Source of the DNA: Stutzerimonas nitrititolerans
GTDB taxonomy: Bacteria; Pseudomonadota; Gammaproteobacteria; Pseudomonadales; Pseudomonadaceae
Assembly (NCBI RefSeq): GCF_003696285.1
Contig: NZ_RFFL01000001.1
Coordinates: forward strand, 402,224 to 466,223
Reading direction: 5' to 3'
Length of the DNA stretch: 64,000 bases
Below the pieces are notes generated by a model. The model was not told the origin of the DNA. It ran no database searches and saw only the letters and a program-made list of their open reading frames with translations. The position numbers and the translations under genes were made by a program. Shown one piece after another: positions 18,858 through 28,336 of the stretch; position 1 is the first letter of the stretch; the number at the start of each line of letters is the position of its first letter.

Positions 18858-20180
18858 TCAAGGCTGGTAGCGATACAACCCCATAGCGCCAGGCAGCGCC
18901 CAGACTGTGAAGGCGCCCAGCAATCCCAGGCTGGCGGGCAGGACGAGCCACCAGACCCGCGCCGGCAGCACGGGCATCGGCGTGCGCCATTGCACCAGCG
19001 TCAGGCTCGCCGCGCAGGCCGAGGCTGCCAGCATCGCGCCGGCGAGCACGTCGCTCGGCCAGTGCACGCCCAGGTAGACCCGTGACAGGGCGATCGCTGT
19101 AGCCGGCAGGCACGCCAGCAACAGCCAGGTCAGGCGCATGCGCGGTGGCTGCTCGCGTCCGGCCAGTACCCCCAGCGTCAGGAAGAAGGCGAAGGCTGCC
19201 GAACTGTGACCGCTGGGGAAGCTGAAGCTGCTCAGCGGCTCGAGCAGCACGTCAGGACGGCTTCGCGCGAACAGCGCTTTCAGGGCGCCATTGGCCAGCG
19301 CCGTGCCCAGCAGGGTGAGGATGGCGAACAGCGCGGCTTTCCACTGGCGCAGCAGAAGCAGCAACAGGCTCAGCAGGACCCCGGCCCACAGTTGGGTATT
19401 GAAGTCGCCGACGCGGGTGATGATCACCATCAAGCGGTCGAAGGGCAGGCTGCGCTCCTGCTGGATGACGGCCAGCAGCCCTTCATCGAACTCGATCAGG
19501 TAGGGCCAGCCGAGGAACAGACCGATCAGCAGGGTGAGGCAAAGTCCCGTCGCCAGCGGCGTGACCCAGCGCAGCTGGCGCAGGCTGCCATGGACGATGA
19601 GGCCGATGATTCCGAGCAATGCCACCAGAACGATGGCCGCCTCGCCCCAGAAGCCATCCGGCAGCGGCAGGCGGACGGCCGCGCCGGTCGTCCAGCCGGG
19701 CAGCAGGTAGGCCATGGCCCAGCCGGCTGCGGCGACCAGGCTGACCAGCAGGAAGCGGCCGAAGGGCATGTCGAGCATGCCCGCCGTCATCGGCAGCATG
19801 GGCCGCAATGGGCCGATGAAACGGCCCACCAGCAGGCTGGCGACGCCATAGCGGTTGACGTACGCCTCCGCGCGGGCCAGCCACTCGGGGTGGTTGCGCA
19901 ACCCGCGCAGGCTGCGGATGTTCTGGTGATAGCGGCGCCCCAGCGCGTAGGACAGCAGGTCGCCGGTCAGGCCACCGATGAAGCCCAGCAGCAGGGTCTC
20001 ACCCAGGCCGAGCACGCCGCTGCCGGCCAGCATCGCCAGGGTGAATAGCAGAACGGTGCCCGGTACCAGCAGGCCCACCACCGCCAGGCATTCGACGCAG
20101 GCGGCGACCAGCAGGATCAGGCCCAGCCATTGGGGATGCTGGGTGAGCCAGTCGATCAGGAATTGGTACCACTGGCCCAT
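18858..20180 (-). CDS. DedA-PAP2 fusion membrane protein
   Basis: A 440-residue integral membrane protein joining two lipid-handling domains. The N-terminal DedA (SNARE-associated) domain (about 10-200) has the VGRFIGPLRPMLPMTAG motif. The C-terminal half is a PAP2/type 2 phosphatidic acid phosphatase with all three motifs: KALFARSRPD, SFPSGHS and SRVYLGVHWPSD. DedA proteins include undecaprenyl-phosphate flippases and PAP2 enzymes include undecaprenyl-pyrophosphate phosphatases, so lipid-carrier recycling is a reasonable inference. The start at 20180 has AAGGA six to seven bases upstream; the MSNRQ start at 20213 is a weaker alternative. Confidence 0.88.
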   Translation of the reverse strand: MGQWYQFLIDWLTQHPQWLGLILLVAACVECLAVVGLLVPGTVLLFTLAMLAGSGVLGLGETLLLGFIGGLTGDLLSYALGRRYHQNIRSLRGLRNHPEWLARAEAYVNRYGVASLLVGRFIGPLRPMLPMTAGMLDMPFGRFLLVSLVAAAGWAMAYLLPGWTTGAAVRLPLPDGFWGEAAIVLVALLGIIGLIVHGSLRQLRWVTPLATGLCLTLLIGLFLGWPYLIEFDEGLLAVIQQERSLPFDRLMVIITRVGDFNTQLWAGVLLSLLLLLLRQWKAALFAILTLLGTALANGALKALFARSRPDVLLEPLSSFSFPSGHSSAAFAFFLTLGVLAGREQPPRMRLTWLLLACLPATAIALSRVYLGVHWPSDVLAGAMLAASACAASLTLVQWRTPMPVLPARVWWLVLPASLGLLGAFTVWALPGAMGLYRYQP

Positions 20181-20260
20181 GCCGCGTTCCTTGGTTGATT
20201 GCCGGTTCGACATTATGAGCGTCCGCCGGTTTCCGGTGCAGGTCAAAGGACGACAAAAGC

Positions 20261-20345
20261 GCTGGAGGCTGGAAGGCTGGACGAAAAAGCTTGGCTGTGG
20301 GTTGGCGTTAGCTCGCACACTCTCCAGCCTCCAGCCTCCAGCCTT
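20261..20345 (+). repeat. GGAGGCTGG hairpin repeat, copy 2
   Basis: The left arm GCTGGAGGCTGGAAGGCTGG continues to ACGAAAAA at 20288, identical to copy 1 over 28 bases. The core TGGCGTTAGCTC is shared, and the right arm (20322-20345) is again CTCCAGCC repeats. The centre between arm and core is unrelated to copy 1. It lies in the divergent gap between the DedA-PAP2 gene and proA, upstream of the proA promoter. Confidence 0.75.
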
Positions 20346-20389
20346 TAACCATTCGCCCGGGGCCGCTGTGCGTGAAGGGCCAAGCTGGC

Positions 20390-20395
20390 TATAAT
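20390..20395 (+). promoter_or_regulatory. -10 element of the proA promoter
   Basis: A perfect TATAAT lies 34 bases upstream of the proA ATG. The region 16-18 bases further upstream (around TGTGCG) is a poor -35, so the promoter may rely on an activator or on upstream bases. It sits downstream of hairpin repeat copy 2. Confidence 0.5.
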
Positions 20396-20428
20396 CTGTC
20401 GCTTTCCCTTCCGTCAGGGCAGAAGACC

Positions 20429-21691
20429 ATGACCGAGTCCGTGCACGACTATATGACCCGCCTGGGCCGCGCCGCGCGCGAGGCTTCGCGGGTGCTTGCC
20501 CGCGCCAGTACGGCGCAGAAGAATCGCGCGCTGCAGGCTGCGGCCAGCGCGCTGGATGCGGCCCGCACCGAACTGAGCGCCGCCAACGAACAGGATCTGG
20601 CCTCGGGGCGCAGCAATGGCCTGGACGAGGCCATGCTCGACCGGCTGGCGCTGACCCCTGCGCGCATCGACGACATGATCGAAGGGCTGCGCCAGGTCGC
20701 CGCACTGCCGGACCCCATCGGCGAGATCCGCGACATGCGCTACCTGCCGTCCGGCATCCAGGTCGGCAAGATGCGCGTGCCGCTGGGCGTGGTCGGCATC
20801 ATCTACGAGTCGCGTCCCAACGTGACCATCGACGCCGCCAGCCTGTGCCTGAAGTCGGGCAACGCCACCATCCTGCGCGGCGGTTCGGAAGCCATCCATT
20901 CCAACCAGGCGATTGCCCGCTGCATCCAGTTGGGCCTGGCCGAGGCAGGCTTGCCGGCCGCCGCGGTGCAGGTGGTGGAGACCACCGATCGCGCCGCCGT
21001 AGGCGCGCTGATCGCCATGCCCGAGTTCGTCGACGTGATAGTGCCGCGCGGCGGCAAGGGGCTGATCGAGCGCATCAGCCGCGAGGCGCGCGTGCCGGTG
21101 ATCAAGCATCTGGATGGCATCTGTCACGTCTACATCGACGTCGCCGCGGATATCGACAAGGCCGTGCGCATCGCCGACAACGCCAAGACCCAGCGCTACG
21201 CGCCGTGCAACACCATGGAGACGCTGCTGGTGCACGCCGCTATCGCCGGCAAGGTGCTGCCGCCGCTGGCGGCGATCTATCGCGAGAAGGGCGTCGAGCT
21301 GCGCGGCTGCGGGCAAACCCGCGAGCTGCTCGGTGATGTGCTGGAGGCCAGCGAGGAAGACTGGAGCACCGAATACAACGCGCCGATCCTGTCGATCAAG
21401 ATCGTCGAATCGCTGGATGCCGCCATCGAGCACATCAATCGCTACGGCTCGCAGCACACCGATGCCATCGTCACCGAGAACTTCACCGATGCGCGGCGCT
21501 TCCTCACCGAGGTAGACTCCAGCTCGGTGATGATCAACGCCTCGACACGCTTCGCCGACGGCTTCGAATACGGCCTGGGCGCCGAGATCGGCATTTCCAC
21601 GGACAAGCTGCACGCCCGCGGCCCGGTAGGCCTGGAAGGGCTGACCAGCGAGAAGTACGTGGTCTTCGGCGACGGTCACGTCCGCACTTGA
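20429..21691 (+). CDS. proA: gamma-glutamyl phosphate reductase ProA
   Basis: NADPH-dependent reduction of glutamyl-5-phosphate to glutamate semialdehyde in proline synthesis. The 420-residue product is an aldehyde-dehydrogenase-superfamily enzyme with the catalytic Cys in the ProA signature segment [14 protein letters not shown], and [16 protein letters not shown] in the cofactor half. The start [10 protein letters not shown] at 20429 gives the standard length. Its TGA overlaps the nadD ATG (TGATG), so nadD is translationally coupled. proA heads the nadD-rsfS-rlmH-cell wall gene series, the same order as in P. aeruginosa. Confidence 0.97.
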   Translation: MTESVHDYMTRLGRAAREASRVLARASTAQKNRALQAAASALDAARTELSAANEQDLASGRSNGLDEAMLDRLALTPARIDDMIEGLRQVAALPDPIGEIRDMRYLPSGIQVGKMRVPLGVVGIIYESRPNVTIDAASLCLKSGNATILRGGSEAIHSNQAIARCIQLGLAEAGLPAAAVQVVETTDRAAVGALIAMPEFVDVIVPRGGKGLIERISREARVPVIKHLDGICHVYIDVAADIDKAVRIADNAKTQRYAPCNTMETLLVHAAIAGKVLPPLAAIYREKGVELRGCGQTRELLGDVLEASEEDWSTEYNAPILSIKIVESLDAAIEHINRYGSQHTDAIVTENFTDARRFLTEVDSSSVMINASTRFADGFEYGLGAEIGISTDKLHARGPVGLEGLTSEKYVVFGDGHVRT

Positions 21692-22350
21692 TGACAAGAC
21701 GCAGCGGCGCCCGACGCATCGGCATCCTCGGCGGCACCTTCGATCCGGTGCACATCGGGCATCTGCGCGGCGCGCTGGAAGTCACCGAGATGCTCGCGCT
21801 GGACGAGCTGCGGCTGGTGCCCAACGCGCGTCCGCCCCATCGCGATACCCCGCACAGCTCATCGCAGGATCGCCTGGCCATGGTGCGGCTGGCCGTACAG
21901 GACGTTCCGCAGCTGAAGGTCGATGCCCGCGAGCTGGAACGCGATCGGCCCTCCTACACCATCGATACGCTCGAATCGCTGCGAGCCGAGCTGGCGGCGG
22001 ACGACCAGCTGTTCCTGCTGATGGGCTGGGATGCCTTCTGCGGGTTGCCCGGCTGGCATCGCTGGGAGGAGCTGCTCGAGCATTGCCATATCCTCGTGCT
22101 GCAGCGGCCGGATGCCGGCAGCGAGGCGCCGGAAGCGCTGCGCGACATGCTGGCCGCGCGTAGCGTGGCCGACCCGCAGGCGCTGGAGGGCAGCTGCGGC
22201 CAGATCAGTTTCGTCTGGCAGGCGCCTCTCGGGGTGTCGGCGACACGAATTCGTCAATCCCTTGCCAGTGGCAGATCGGTCCGTTTCCTGGTGCCCGATG
22301 CCGTACTGGCTTATATCAACGCGCACGGGCTGTACCGGGCGTCGAACTGA
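21691..22350 (+). CDS. nadD: nicotinate-nucleotide adenylyltransferase NadD
   Basis: Adenylates nicotinate mononucleotide to deamido-NAD in NAD synthesis. The 219-residue protein has the nucleotidyltransferase signature [12 protein letters not shown] near the N terminus and the family's C-terminal segment SATRIRQSL, seen here as [15 protein letters not shown] use the ATG at 21691, which overlaps the proA stop, rather than the preceding TTG. It is followed after 15 bases by rsfS, a conserved pairing in proteobacteria. Confidence 0.96.
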   Translation: MTRRSGARRIGILGGTFDPVHIGHLRGALEVTEMLALDELRLVPNARPPHRDTPHSSSQDRLAMVRLAVQDVPQLKVDARELERDRPSYTIDTLESLRAELAADDQLFLLMGWDAFCGLPGWHRWEELLEHCHILVLQRPDAGSEAPEALRDMLAARSVADPQALEGSCGQISFVWQAPLGVSATRIRQSLASGRSVRFLVPDAVLAYINAHGLYRASN

Positions 22351-22365
22351 GGTTGTTTTCCCGTT

Positions 22366-22725
22366 ATGCAAAATGAAGCTTTGGTCCAGCTGGTCGTTCA
22401 TGCCCTGGAAGATCTGAAAGGCACGGACATCCTTTCCATCGATGTACGCGGCAAAACCAGCGTCACCGATTTCATGGTGATCGCCAGCGGCACCTCCAGC
22501 CGCCATGTGAAGGCGCTGGCCGACAACGTACTGGAAAAGGTCAAGGAACAGGGCGTTCGCCCGCTGGGCAGCGAGGGGCTGGACGGCGGCGAGTGGGCCT
22601 TGCTCGACCTGGGCGATGTAGTGGTGCATGTGATGCAGGTGCCGACGCGCCAGTTCTATGATCTGGAACGCCTCTGGCAGGGCGCCGAGCAGAGTCGCGC
22701 GCAGCACGCCGCCGATCAGGAATAG
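22366..22725 (+). CDS. rsfS: ribosomal silencing factor RsfS
   Basis: RsfS (YbeB) binds ribosomal protein uL14 and blocks subunit joining during starvation. The 119-residue product has the DUF143 hallmarks: a [20 protein letters not shown] stretch, [16 protein letters not shown], and the C-terminal [14 protein letters not shown]. Length is normal. It lies between nadD and rlmH, the usual order, with 9 bases to the rlmH start, so all three are likely cotranscribed. Confidence 0.95.
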   Translation: MQNEALVQLVVHALEDLKGTDILSIDVRGKTSVTDFMVIASGTSSRHVKALADNVLEKVKEQGVRPLGSEGLDGGEWALLDLGDVVVHVMQVPTRQFYDLERLWQGAEQSRAQHAADQE

Positions 22726-22734
22726 GATGCGGGC

Positions 22735-23202
22735 GTGCGAATCAAGCTGATCGCCGTCGGCTCGAAGATGCCGCGCTGGGTGGAAGATGGCTGGCAGGAA
22801 TATGCCAAGCGCCTGCCGCCCGAACTGCCGCTGGAGCTGGTGGAAATCCCGCTCGGCACCCGCGGCAAGAATGCCGATGTGACGCGGTTGATCCGCCAGG
22901 AGGGCGAGGCCATGCTGGCCAAGGTGCAGCAGGGCGAGCGCATCGTCACCCTGGAGGTCACCGGCCGACCCTGGAGCACCGAGCAGTTGGCGAGCGAGCT
23001 GGAGCGCTGGCGGTTGGAGGCACGCAACGTGAACCTGATGGTCGGTGGCCCCGAGGGGCTGGCGCCGGAGGTCTGCGCGCGCAGCGAGCAGCGTTGGTCG
23101 CTGTCGCCGCTGACGCTGCCGCATCCGCTGGTGCGCATCCTCGTCGGGGAGCAGATCTATCGAGCCTGGACCCTGCTGTCCGGCCATCCCTACCATAAGT
23201 AG
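22735..23202 (+). CDS. rlmH: 23S rRNA pseudouridine-1915 methyltransferase RlmH
   Basis: SPOUT-class enzyme that uses SAM to methylate N3 of pseudouridine 1915 in helix 69 of 23S rRNA. The 155-residue product has the family length, the VGGPEG knot motif near residue 103 and the C-terminal segment LLSGHPYHK. The start is a GTG at 22735 ([13 protein letters not shown]), nine bases after the rsfS stop; no ATG fits the family N terminus. mrdA follows after 20 bases. Confidence 0.97.
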   Translation: MRIKLIAVGSKMPRWVEDGWQEYAKRLPPELPLELVEIPLGTRGKNADVTRLIRQEGEAMLAKVQQGERIVTLEVTGRPWSTEQLASELERWRLEARNVNLMVGGPEGLAPEVCARSEQRWSLSPLTLPHPLVRILVGEQIYRAWTLLSGHPYHK

Positions 23203-23222
23203 AACCACCACAAGCCAACACG

Positions 23223-25112
23223 ATGTCGCAACCGATCACCCTCAAGGACCACGAAAAGGATGCCCGCCTGGTTCGCCGGCGCGTGCTGGTCGGTATCGTC
23301 TTCGTCCTGCTGTTGATCGGTGTGCTGATCGCGCGGATGTACTACCTGCAGGTGGTGCAGTACGAGCATCACTCGACGCTGTCGGAGAACAATCGTGTCC
23401 ACGTGCAGCCGATTCCGCCCAATCGCGGGCTGATCTTCGACCGTACCGGCAAGATCATCGCCGACAACCGTCCCAGCTTCAGCCTGACGGTGACCCGCGA
23501 GCGTGCCGGCGACTGGCGGCAGGTGCTCGATGGGGTGGTCGAGGTGCTGGAGCTATCGGCCGAAGAGCGTGAGCTGTTCGAGAAGCGGGTGCTGCAGGGG
23601 CGCCGCCCGTTCGAGCCGGTGCCGATCATGTATGAGCTGTCCGAGGAACAGATCGCCCGTATCGCCGTCAATCAGTTCCGCCTGCCGGGGGTCGAAGTGG
23701 CGGCGCAGCTGGTCCGCCATTACCCGCAGGGCGCGCATTTCGCGCATTCGGTGGGTTATGTGGGGCGTATCAACGAGGCGGAGCTGAAGAAGGTCGATCC
23801 GGTCAACTACAGCGGCACGCACCACATCGGCAAGACCGGCATCGAGAAGTTCTACGAAGACCAGCTGCATGGTCAGGTGGGCTACGAAGAGGTCGAAACC
23901 AATGCCCGCGGCCGCGTGTTGCGGGTGCTCAAGCGGACCGACCCGATACCGGGCAAGGACCTGACCCTGACCCTCGACCTGGATCTGCAGGAAGCCGCCG
24001 AGGAGGCCCTGGCGGGGCGCCGTGGTGCCATCGTCGCGTTGCAGCCGGCCACCGGCGAGGTGCTGGCGATGGTCAGCCAGCCGAGCTTCAACCCCAACCT
24101 GTTCGTGACCGGCATCAGTTTCAAGGACTACGGCGAACTGCGCGATTCGATCGATCGGCCGCTGTTCAACCGGGTGCTGCGCGGGCTCTATCCGCCTGGT
24201 TCGACCATCAAGCCGATGATGGCCGTGGCCGGTCTCGACGCGGGGGTGATCACGCCGAAGACCAAGGTGTTCGACCCGGGCTATTTCCAGTTGCCCAACG
24301 TCAAGCACAAGTACCGCAACTGGAACCGCGGCGGCGACGGCTCGGTGGACCTCGAACTGGCGATCGCGCGTTCCAACGACACCTATTTCTACGATATGGC
24401 GCACAAGCTGGGCGTCGATCGCATGCATGACTACATGACGCGCTTCGGCATCGGCCAGCGCGTCTCGCTGGACATGTTCGAAGAGGCGGCCGGCCTGATG
24501 CCGTCGCGGGAGTGGAAGCGTGCGCGCTACCGGCAGGCCTGGTATCCCGGCGAAACGGTGATCCTCGGCATCGGCCAGGGCTACATGCAGGCCACGCCGC
24601 TGCAGCTGGCCCAGGCTACGGCCCTGATGGCGACCCGCGGCAAGTGGATCCGTCCGCATCTGGCCCGGCGTATCGAGGGCGAACTGCCGGTTGACCCCGA
24701 GCCGCTGCCGGACATCGAGCTGCAGGACTCGCGCTACTGGGATTACGCCGTCAACGGCATGGAGCAGGTGATGCATGGCAGGCGCGGTACGGCGCGCAAG
24801 GTCGGTGATACGTCGCTCTACCGCATCGCTGGCAAAAGCGGCACGGCGCAGGTGGTCGCGATCCGGCAGGGCGAGCGCTACGACAGCGAGGCCCTGGCCG
24901 AGCGCCACCGGGACCATGCCTTGTTCGTTGCCTTCGCGCCGGTGGAGAATCCGCAGATCGCGGTCGCGGTGATGGTCGAAAATGGCGAGTCCGGCTCGGG
25001 CGTTGCCGCTCCGGTGGCCAAGCAGGTGATGGATGCCTGGCTGCTCGATGAAAACGGCCAGCTCAAGGCCGAATATGCGCCAGTGCAGGTCGCGGGAGAG
25101 CAACAGCCATGA
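23223..25112 (+). CDS. mrdA: penicillin-binding protein 2 (elongasome transpeptidase)
   Basis: PBP2 cross-links peptidoglycan during cell elongation with RodA as glycosyltransferase. The 629-residue protein has a short cytoplasmic N terminus, one membrane helix (about 22-42), the non-catalytic dimerisation region, and the transpeptidase domain with SxxK (STIK, Ser327), SxN (SND) and KSGT motifs. The gene is often named pbpA in pseudomonads. Its stop overlaps the rodA start by four bases, so synthesis of the two partners is coupled. Confidence 0.97.
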   Translation: MSQPITLKDHEKDARLVRRRVLVGIVFVLLLIGVLIARMYYLQVVQYEHHSTLSENNRVHVQPIPPNRGLIFDRTGKIIADNRPSFSLTVTRERAGDWRQVLDGVVEVLELSAEERELFEKRVLQGRRPFEPVPIMYELSEEQIARIAVNQFRLPGVEVAAQLVRHYPQGAHFAHSVGYVGRINEAELKKVDPVNYSGTHHIGKTGIEKFYEDQLHGQVGYEEVETNARGRVLRVLKRTDPIPGKDLTLTLDLDLQEAAEEALAGRRGAIVALQPATGEVLAMVSQPSFNPNLFVTGISFKDYGELRDSIDRPLFNRVLRGLYPPGSTIKPMMAVAGLDAGVITPKTKVFDPGYFQLPNVKHKYRNWNRGGDGSVDLELAIARSNDTYFYDMAHKLGVDRMHDYMTRFGIGQRVSLDMFEEAAGLMPSREWKRARYRQAWYPGETVILGIGQGYMQATPLQLAQATALMATRGKWIRPHLARRIEGELPVDPEPLPDIELQDSRYWDYAVNGMEQVMHGRRGTARKVGDTSLYRIAGKSGTAQVVAIRQGERYDSEALAERHRDHALFVAFAPVENPQIAVAVMVENGESGSGVAAPVAKQVMDAWLLDENGQLKAEYAPVQVAGEQQP

Positions 25113-26254
25113 GTGCGAACTTCGACCGGACCCTGTCCAACCAGGATGTGCTGCGGCGTCGCGCCAGCCTGCTGCAGCGGCTGCACATCGATGGGTTGCT
25201 GATGCTCCTGCTGCTGGTGTTGGCCGCCGGCAGCCTGTTCATTCTCTACTCGGCCAGCGGCAAGAACTGGGACATGCTGATCAAACAGAGCACGTCCTTC
25301 GGCATCGGCCTGTGCGGCATGCTGGTCATCGCCCAGCTGGAGCCGCGCTTCATGGCGCGCTGGGTACCCCTGGCCTACCTGGGGGTGGTAGGGCTGCTGA
25401 TGGTGGTGGAATTCATGGGGCATACGGCGATGGGCGCCACGCGCTGGATCAACGTCGCCGGCATCATCCGCTTCCAGCCGTCCGAATTCATGAAGATCAT
25501 CATGCCCATGACGATCGCCTGGTACCTGTCCGCACGGGTTCTGCCGCCGGGCCTCAAGCACACCCTGATCAGCCTGGCACTGATCGTCGTGCCCTTCGTG
25601 CTGATCCTCAAGCAACCCGACCTGGGCACCGCGCTGCTGGTCATGGCCTCCGGCGCCTTCGTGCTGTTCATCGCCGGGCTGCGCTGGCGCTGGATTCTCG
25701 GCGCGCTGGCAGCGCTGGTGCCGGTGGCCGTGGCGATGTGGTACTTCGTGCTGCATACCTACCAGAAGCAGCGCGTGCTGACTTTCCTCGACCCGGAAAG
25801 CGATCCCCTGGGCACCGGCTGGAACATCATCCAGTCCAAGGCCGCGATCGGTTCGGGCGGGGTATTCGGCAAGGGCTGGTTGCTGGGCACGCAATCGCAC
25901 CTGGATTTTTTGCCGGAAAGCCATACGGACTTTATCATTGCCGTGCTGGCCGAAGAGTTCGGGCTGGTCGGCGTCTGTCTGCTGCTGCTGGTGTACCTGT
26001 TGCTGATCGCCCGTGGCCTGGTGATCACGGTGCAGGCGCAGACCTTGTTCGGCAAATTGCTGGCCGGCGCGCTGACCATGACGTTTTTTGTTTATGTATT
26101 CGTCAATATCGGTATGGTCAGCGGGCTTTTGCCGGTTGTTGGAGTGCCTTTGCCCTTCATCAGCTACGGCGGAACTTCATTGGTGACCCTGCTGTCAGGG
26201 TTCGGGGTTTTGATGTCGATCCACACCCATCGCAAGTGGATCGCACAGGTTTGA
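25109..26254 (+). CDS. rodA: RodA, SEDS peptidoglycan glycosyltransferase
   Basis: Polytopic SEDS-family enzyme that polymerises lipid II in the elongasome with PBP2. The 381-residue product has about ten membrane helices. Typical motifs are GATRWIN, the KQPDLGTALL segment with the catalytic Asp region, the loop FLPESHTDFI and the C-terminal PFISYGGTS. The start at 25109 overlaps the mrdA stop (ATGA); a Met a little downstream would make it closer to the 367-residue P. aeruginosa protein, so the exact N terminus is slightly uncertain. Confidence 0.96.
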   Translation: MSANFDRTLSNQDVLRRRASLLQRLHIDGLLMLLLLVLAAGSLFILYSASGKNWDMLIKQSTSFGIGLCGMLVIAQLEPRFMARWVPLAYLGVVGLLMVVEFMGHTAMGATRWINVAGIIRFQPSEFMKIIMPMTIAWYLSARVLPPGLKHTLISLALIVVPFVLILKQPDLGTALLVMASGAFVLFIAGLRWRWILGALAALVPVAVAMWYFVLHTYQKQRVLTFLDPESDPLGTGWNIIQSKAAIGSGGVFGKGWLLGTQSHLDFLPESHTDFIIAVLAEEFGLVGVCLLLLVYLLLIARGLVITVQAQTLFGKLLAGALTMTFFVYVFVNIGMVSGLLPVVGVPLPFISYGGTSLVTLLSGFGVLMSIHTHRKWIAQV

Positions 26255-26259
26255 TAAGA

Positions 26260-27279
26260 GTGGATTCCTTGATTCGATTACGGCTTGGCTGGTTGACGCG
26301 CGCGCTCTGCGGAGCGGGTTTTATCGGGATCCTCGTGAATGGCCAGGCGGTATTCGCAGCGGACTACGAAGGCGAGAAAATCGCCGAGTTCGTGGAGGAG
26401 ATGAAGCGCGACTATGGTTTCGCCGGCGAACAGGTGGTCGAGCTGCTGAAGCAGGCGGAACGCAAGCAGGTGATCCTGGATGCCATCTCGCGGCCCGCCG
26501 AGCGGGTCAAGCCCTGGAAAGAGTACCGCCCGATCTTCATCACCGATTCACGCATTGCCCAGGGCGTGGATTTCTGGCGGCAGAACGAGGCGGCGCTGTC
26601 GCGTGCCGAAGCCGAGTACGGCGTCCCGGCCGAGGTGATCGTGGCGATCATCGGCGTGGAGACCTTCTATGGCCGCAACACCGGCAACTACCGTGTCATC
26701 GATGCGCTGGCCACGCTGGGCTTCGATTATCCGCCACGCCAACCGTTCTTCCGCCAGCAGCTGCGGGAGTTCCTCGTGCTTGCGCGCGAGGAACAGGTCG
26801 ATCCGCTGACGCTCAAGGGCTCCTACGCCGGTGCCATGGGGCTGCCGCAGTTCATGCCGAGCAGCTTCCGCGCTTATGCGGTGGATTTCGACGGCGACGG
26901 TCATATCGACATCTGGAACAACCCGGTGGACGCCATCGGCAGCGCCGCCAATTACTTCAAGCAGCACGGTTGGACTGCTGGCGAGCCCGTCGTGGCGCGT
27001 GCGGCGATCAGTGGCGACGCCTATGAGCAAGGGCTGACCGTCGGCCTGGAGCCGGTGATGAATGCTGCGCAGATGCGCGACCTGGGCTGGCAGAGCGAGG
27101 CGCAGATTTCCGACGACACGGCTGTGACGGCGTTTCGCCTGGAAGGCGCGGAGGGCGACGAGTTCTGGCTGGGGCTGCCCAACTTCTATGTCATCACGCG
27201 CTACAACCGCAGCGTGATGTATGCGATGGCCGTCCATCAGCTGTCCGAAGAGCTGGCCCAGGCACGAGGTGAGCAGTGA
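26260..27279 (+). CDS. sltB1: lytic murein transglycosylase SltB1 (MltB family)
   Basis: Cleaves the MurNAc-GlcNAc bond of peptidoglycan with formation of 1,6-anhydroMurNAc. The 339-residue product starts at a GTG (26260, MDSLIRLRLGW), six bases after rodA. It has an N-terminal hydrophobic export signal ending near AVFAAD, without a lipobox, which fits the soluble SltB1 rather than the lipoprotein MltB. The catalytic Glu134 is in IGVETFYGRNTG, and SYAGAMGLPQFMPSS is the family-3 signature. A longer open frame that fuses it to sequence within rodA is an artefact of frame. rlpA follows with a 1-base overlap. Confidence 0.94.
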   Translation: MDSLIRLRLGWLTRALCGAGFIGILVNGQAVFAADYEGEKIAEFVEEMKRDYGFAGEQVVELLKQAERKQVILDAISRPAERVKPWKEYRPIFITDSRIAQGVDFWRQNEAALSRAEAEYGVPAEVIVAIIGVETFYGRNTGNYRVIDALATLGFDYPPRQPFFRQQLREFLVLAREEQVDPLTLKGSYAGAMGLPQFMPSSFRAYAVDFDGDGHIDIWNNPVDAIGSAANYFKQHGWTAGEPVVARAAISGDAYEQGLTVGLEPVMNAAQMRDLGWQSEAQISDDTAVTAFRLEGAEGDEFWLGLPNFYVITRYNRSVMYAMAVHQLSEELAQARGEQ

Positions 27280-28274
27280 TGCGCCGTCTTCCCGGATTGC
27301 TCGCCCTGGCCGTGGCTGCCGGGTTGCTTGCCAGTTGTTCGTCGAAGCCGGTACCGCCGGCACAGCAATCCTCCAGCAGCACTATCAGCGGGCCGAGCGA
27401 CTACTCGCGCCCCAGCCAGGATGGCGCGCCCTGGTGGGACGTGGACGTTTCGCAGATCCCCGACGCAGTGCCGACGCCACATTTCGGGCCGGTCAAGGCC
27501 AGCCCCTATACGGTGCTGGGCAAGACCTATTACCCCATCGGTGACGGGCGCAACTATCGAGCGACCGGCACGGCATCCTGGTACGGCACCAAGTTTCATG
27601 GCCAGCCCACCGCCAACGGCGAGAAATACGACCTGTACGGCATGAGCGCCGCACACAAGACGTTGCCGCTGCCCAGCTACGTCAAGGTGACCAACCTCGA
27701 CAACGGCAAGGCCGTCGTGCTGCGGGTCAACGATCGCGGCCCCTTCTATTCGGATCGAATCATCGATCTGTCCTTCGCCGCGGCCAAGAAGCTCGGCTAT
27801 GCCGAAAGCGGCACCGCGCGGGTCAAGGTCGAAGGCATCGATCCGCAGCAGTGGTGGGCCCAGCAGGGGCGCGAAGCACCCATGGTGCTGGCGCAGCCGA
27901 AGCCGGCGCAGACCGACAAGAAGCTGGCCGAGTCGCTTGCCCAGCCGGTGGAGCAGTACACGCCGCCGCCCTTGCAGCATGCCGGCGCAACGCTGCCACT
28001 GGAGGTCAGGGAGAATGATCGCGCTCTGGATGGTGCGTCCGGTGTGTTCCTGCAGGTCGGCGCGTTCGCCAACCCCGATGCGGCGCAACTGCTCAAGGAC
28101 AAGCTGAGCGGCATGACCGCCGCGCCGGTGTTCATCAGCTCGGTGGTTCATCAGCAGCAGGTTCTGCATCGAGTGCGGCTGGGGCCGATCGACTCGCTGG
28201 ACGAGGCGGCTCGGCTGGAGCAGAACGTGCGTCTGGCCAATCTCGGTCAGCCACGACGGGTCAAGGCCGACTGA
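27279..28274 (+). CDS. rlpA: RlpA septal lytic transglycosylase lipoprotein
   Basis: RlpA is an outer-membrane lipoprotein that in P. aeruginosa cleaves peptide-free (denuded) glycan strands at the septum. The 331-residue protein has a lipoprotein signal with lipobox L-A-S-C at the N terminus, a double-psi beta-barrel domain (about 85-180, with GTASWYGTKFHG and LRVNDRGPFY containing the catalytic region), and a C-terminal SPOR domain (about 250-325, starting near VFLQVGAFANP). I use the ATG at 27279 that overlaps the sltB1 stop. Same order as in P. aeruginosa. Confidence 0.95.
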   Translation: MRRLPGLLALAVAAGLLASCSSKPVPPAQQSSSSTISGPSDYSRPSQDGAPWWDVDVSQIPDAVPTPHFGPVKASPYTVLGKTYYPIGDGRNYRATGTASWYGTKFHGQPTANGEKYDLYGMSAAHKTLPLPSYVKVTNLDNGKAVVLRVNDRGPFYSDRIIDLSFAAAKKLGYAESGTARVKVEGIDPQQWWAQQGREAPMVLAQPKPAQTDKKLAESLAQPVEQYTPPPLQHAGATLPLEVRENDRALDGASGVFLQVGAFANPDAAQLLKDKLSGMTAAPVFISSVVHQQQVLHRVRLGPIDSLDEAARLEQNVRLANLGQPRRVKAD

Positions 28275-28336
28275 AGCGCTCGTTCGTCGAAAGGCTTCGT
28301 AGCGAAGTTTCATCCAACCAATTTTCAGAGAGAGAA

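Noticed and set aside
25033..26259. in-frame extension of sltB1 through rodA
   Set aside because: Lies entirely inside rodA in another frame. The GTG at 26260 gives the right signal peptide and family length.
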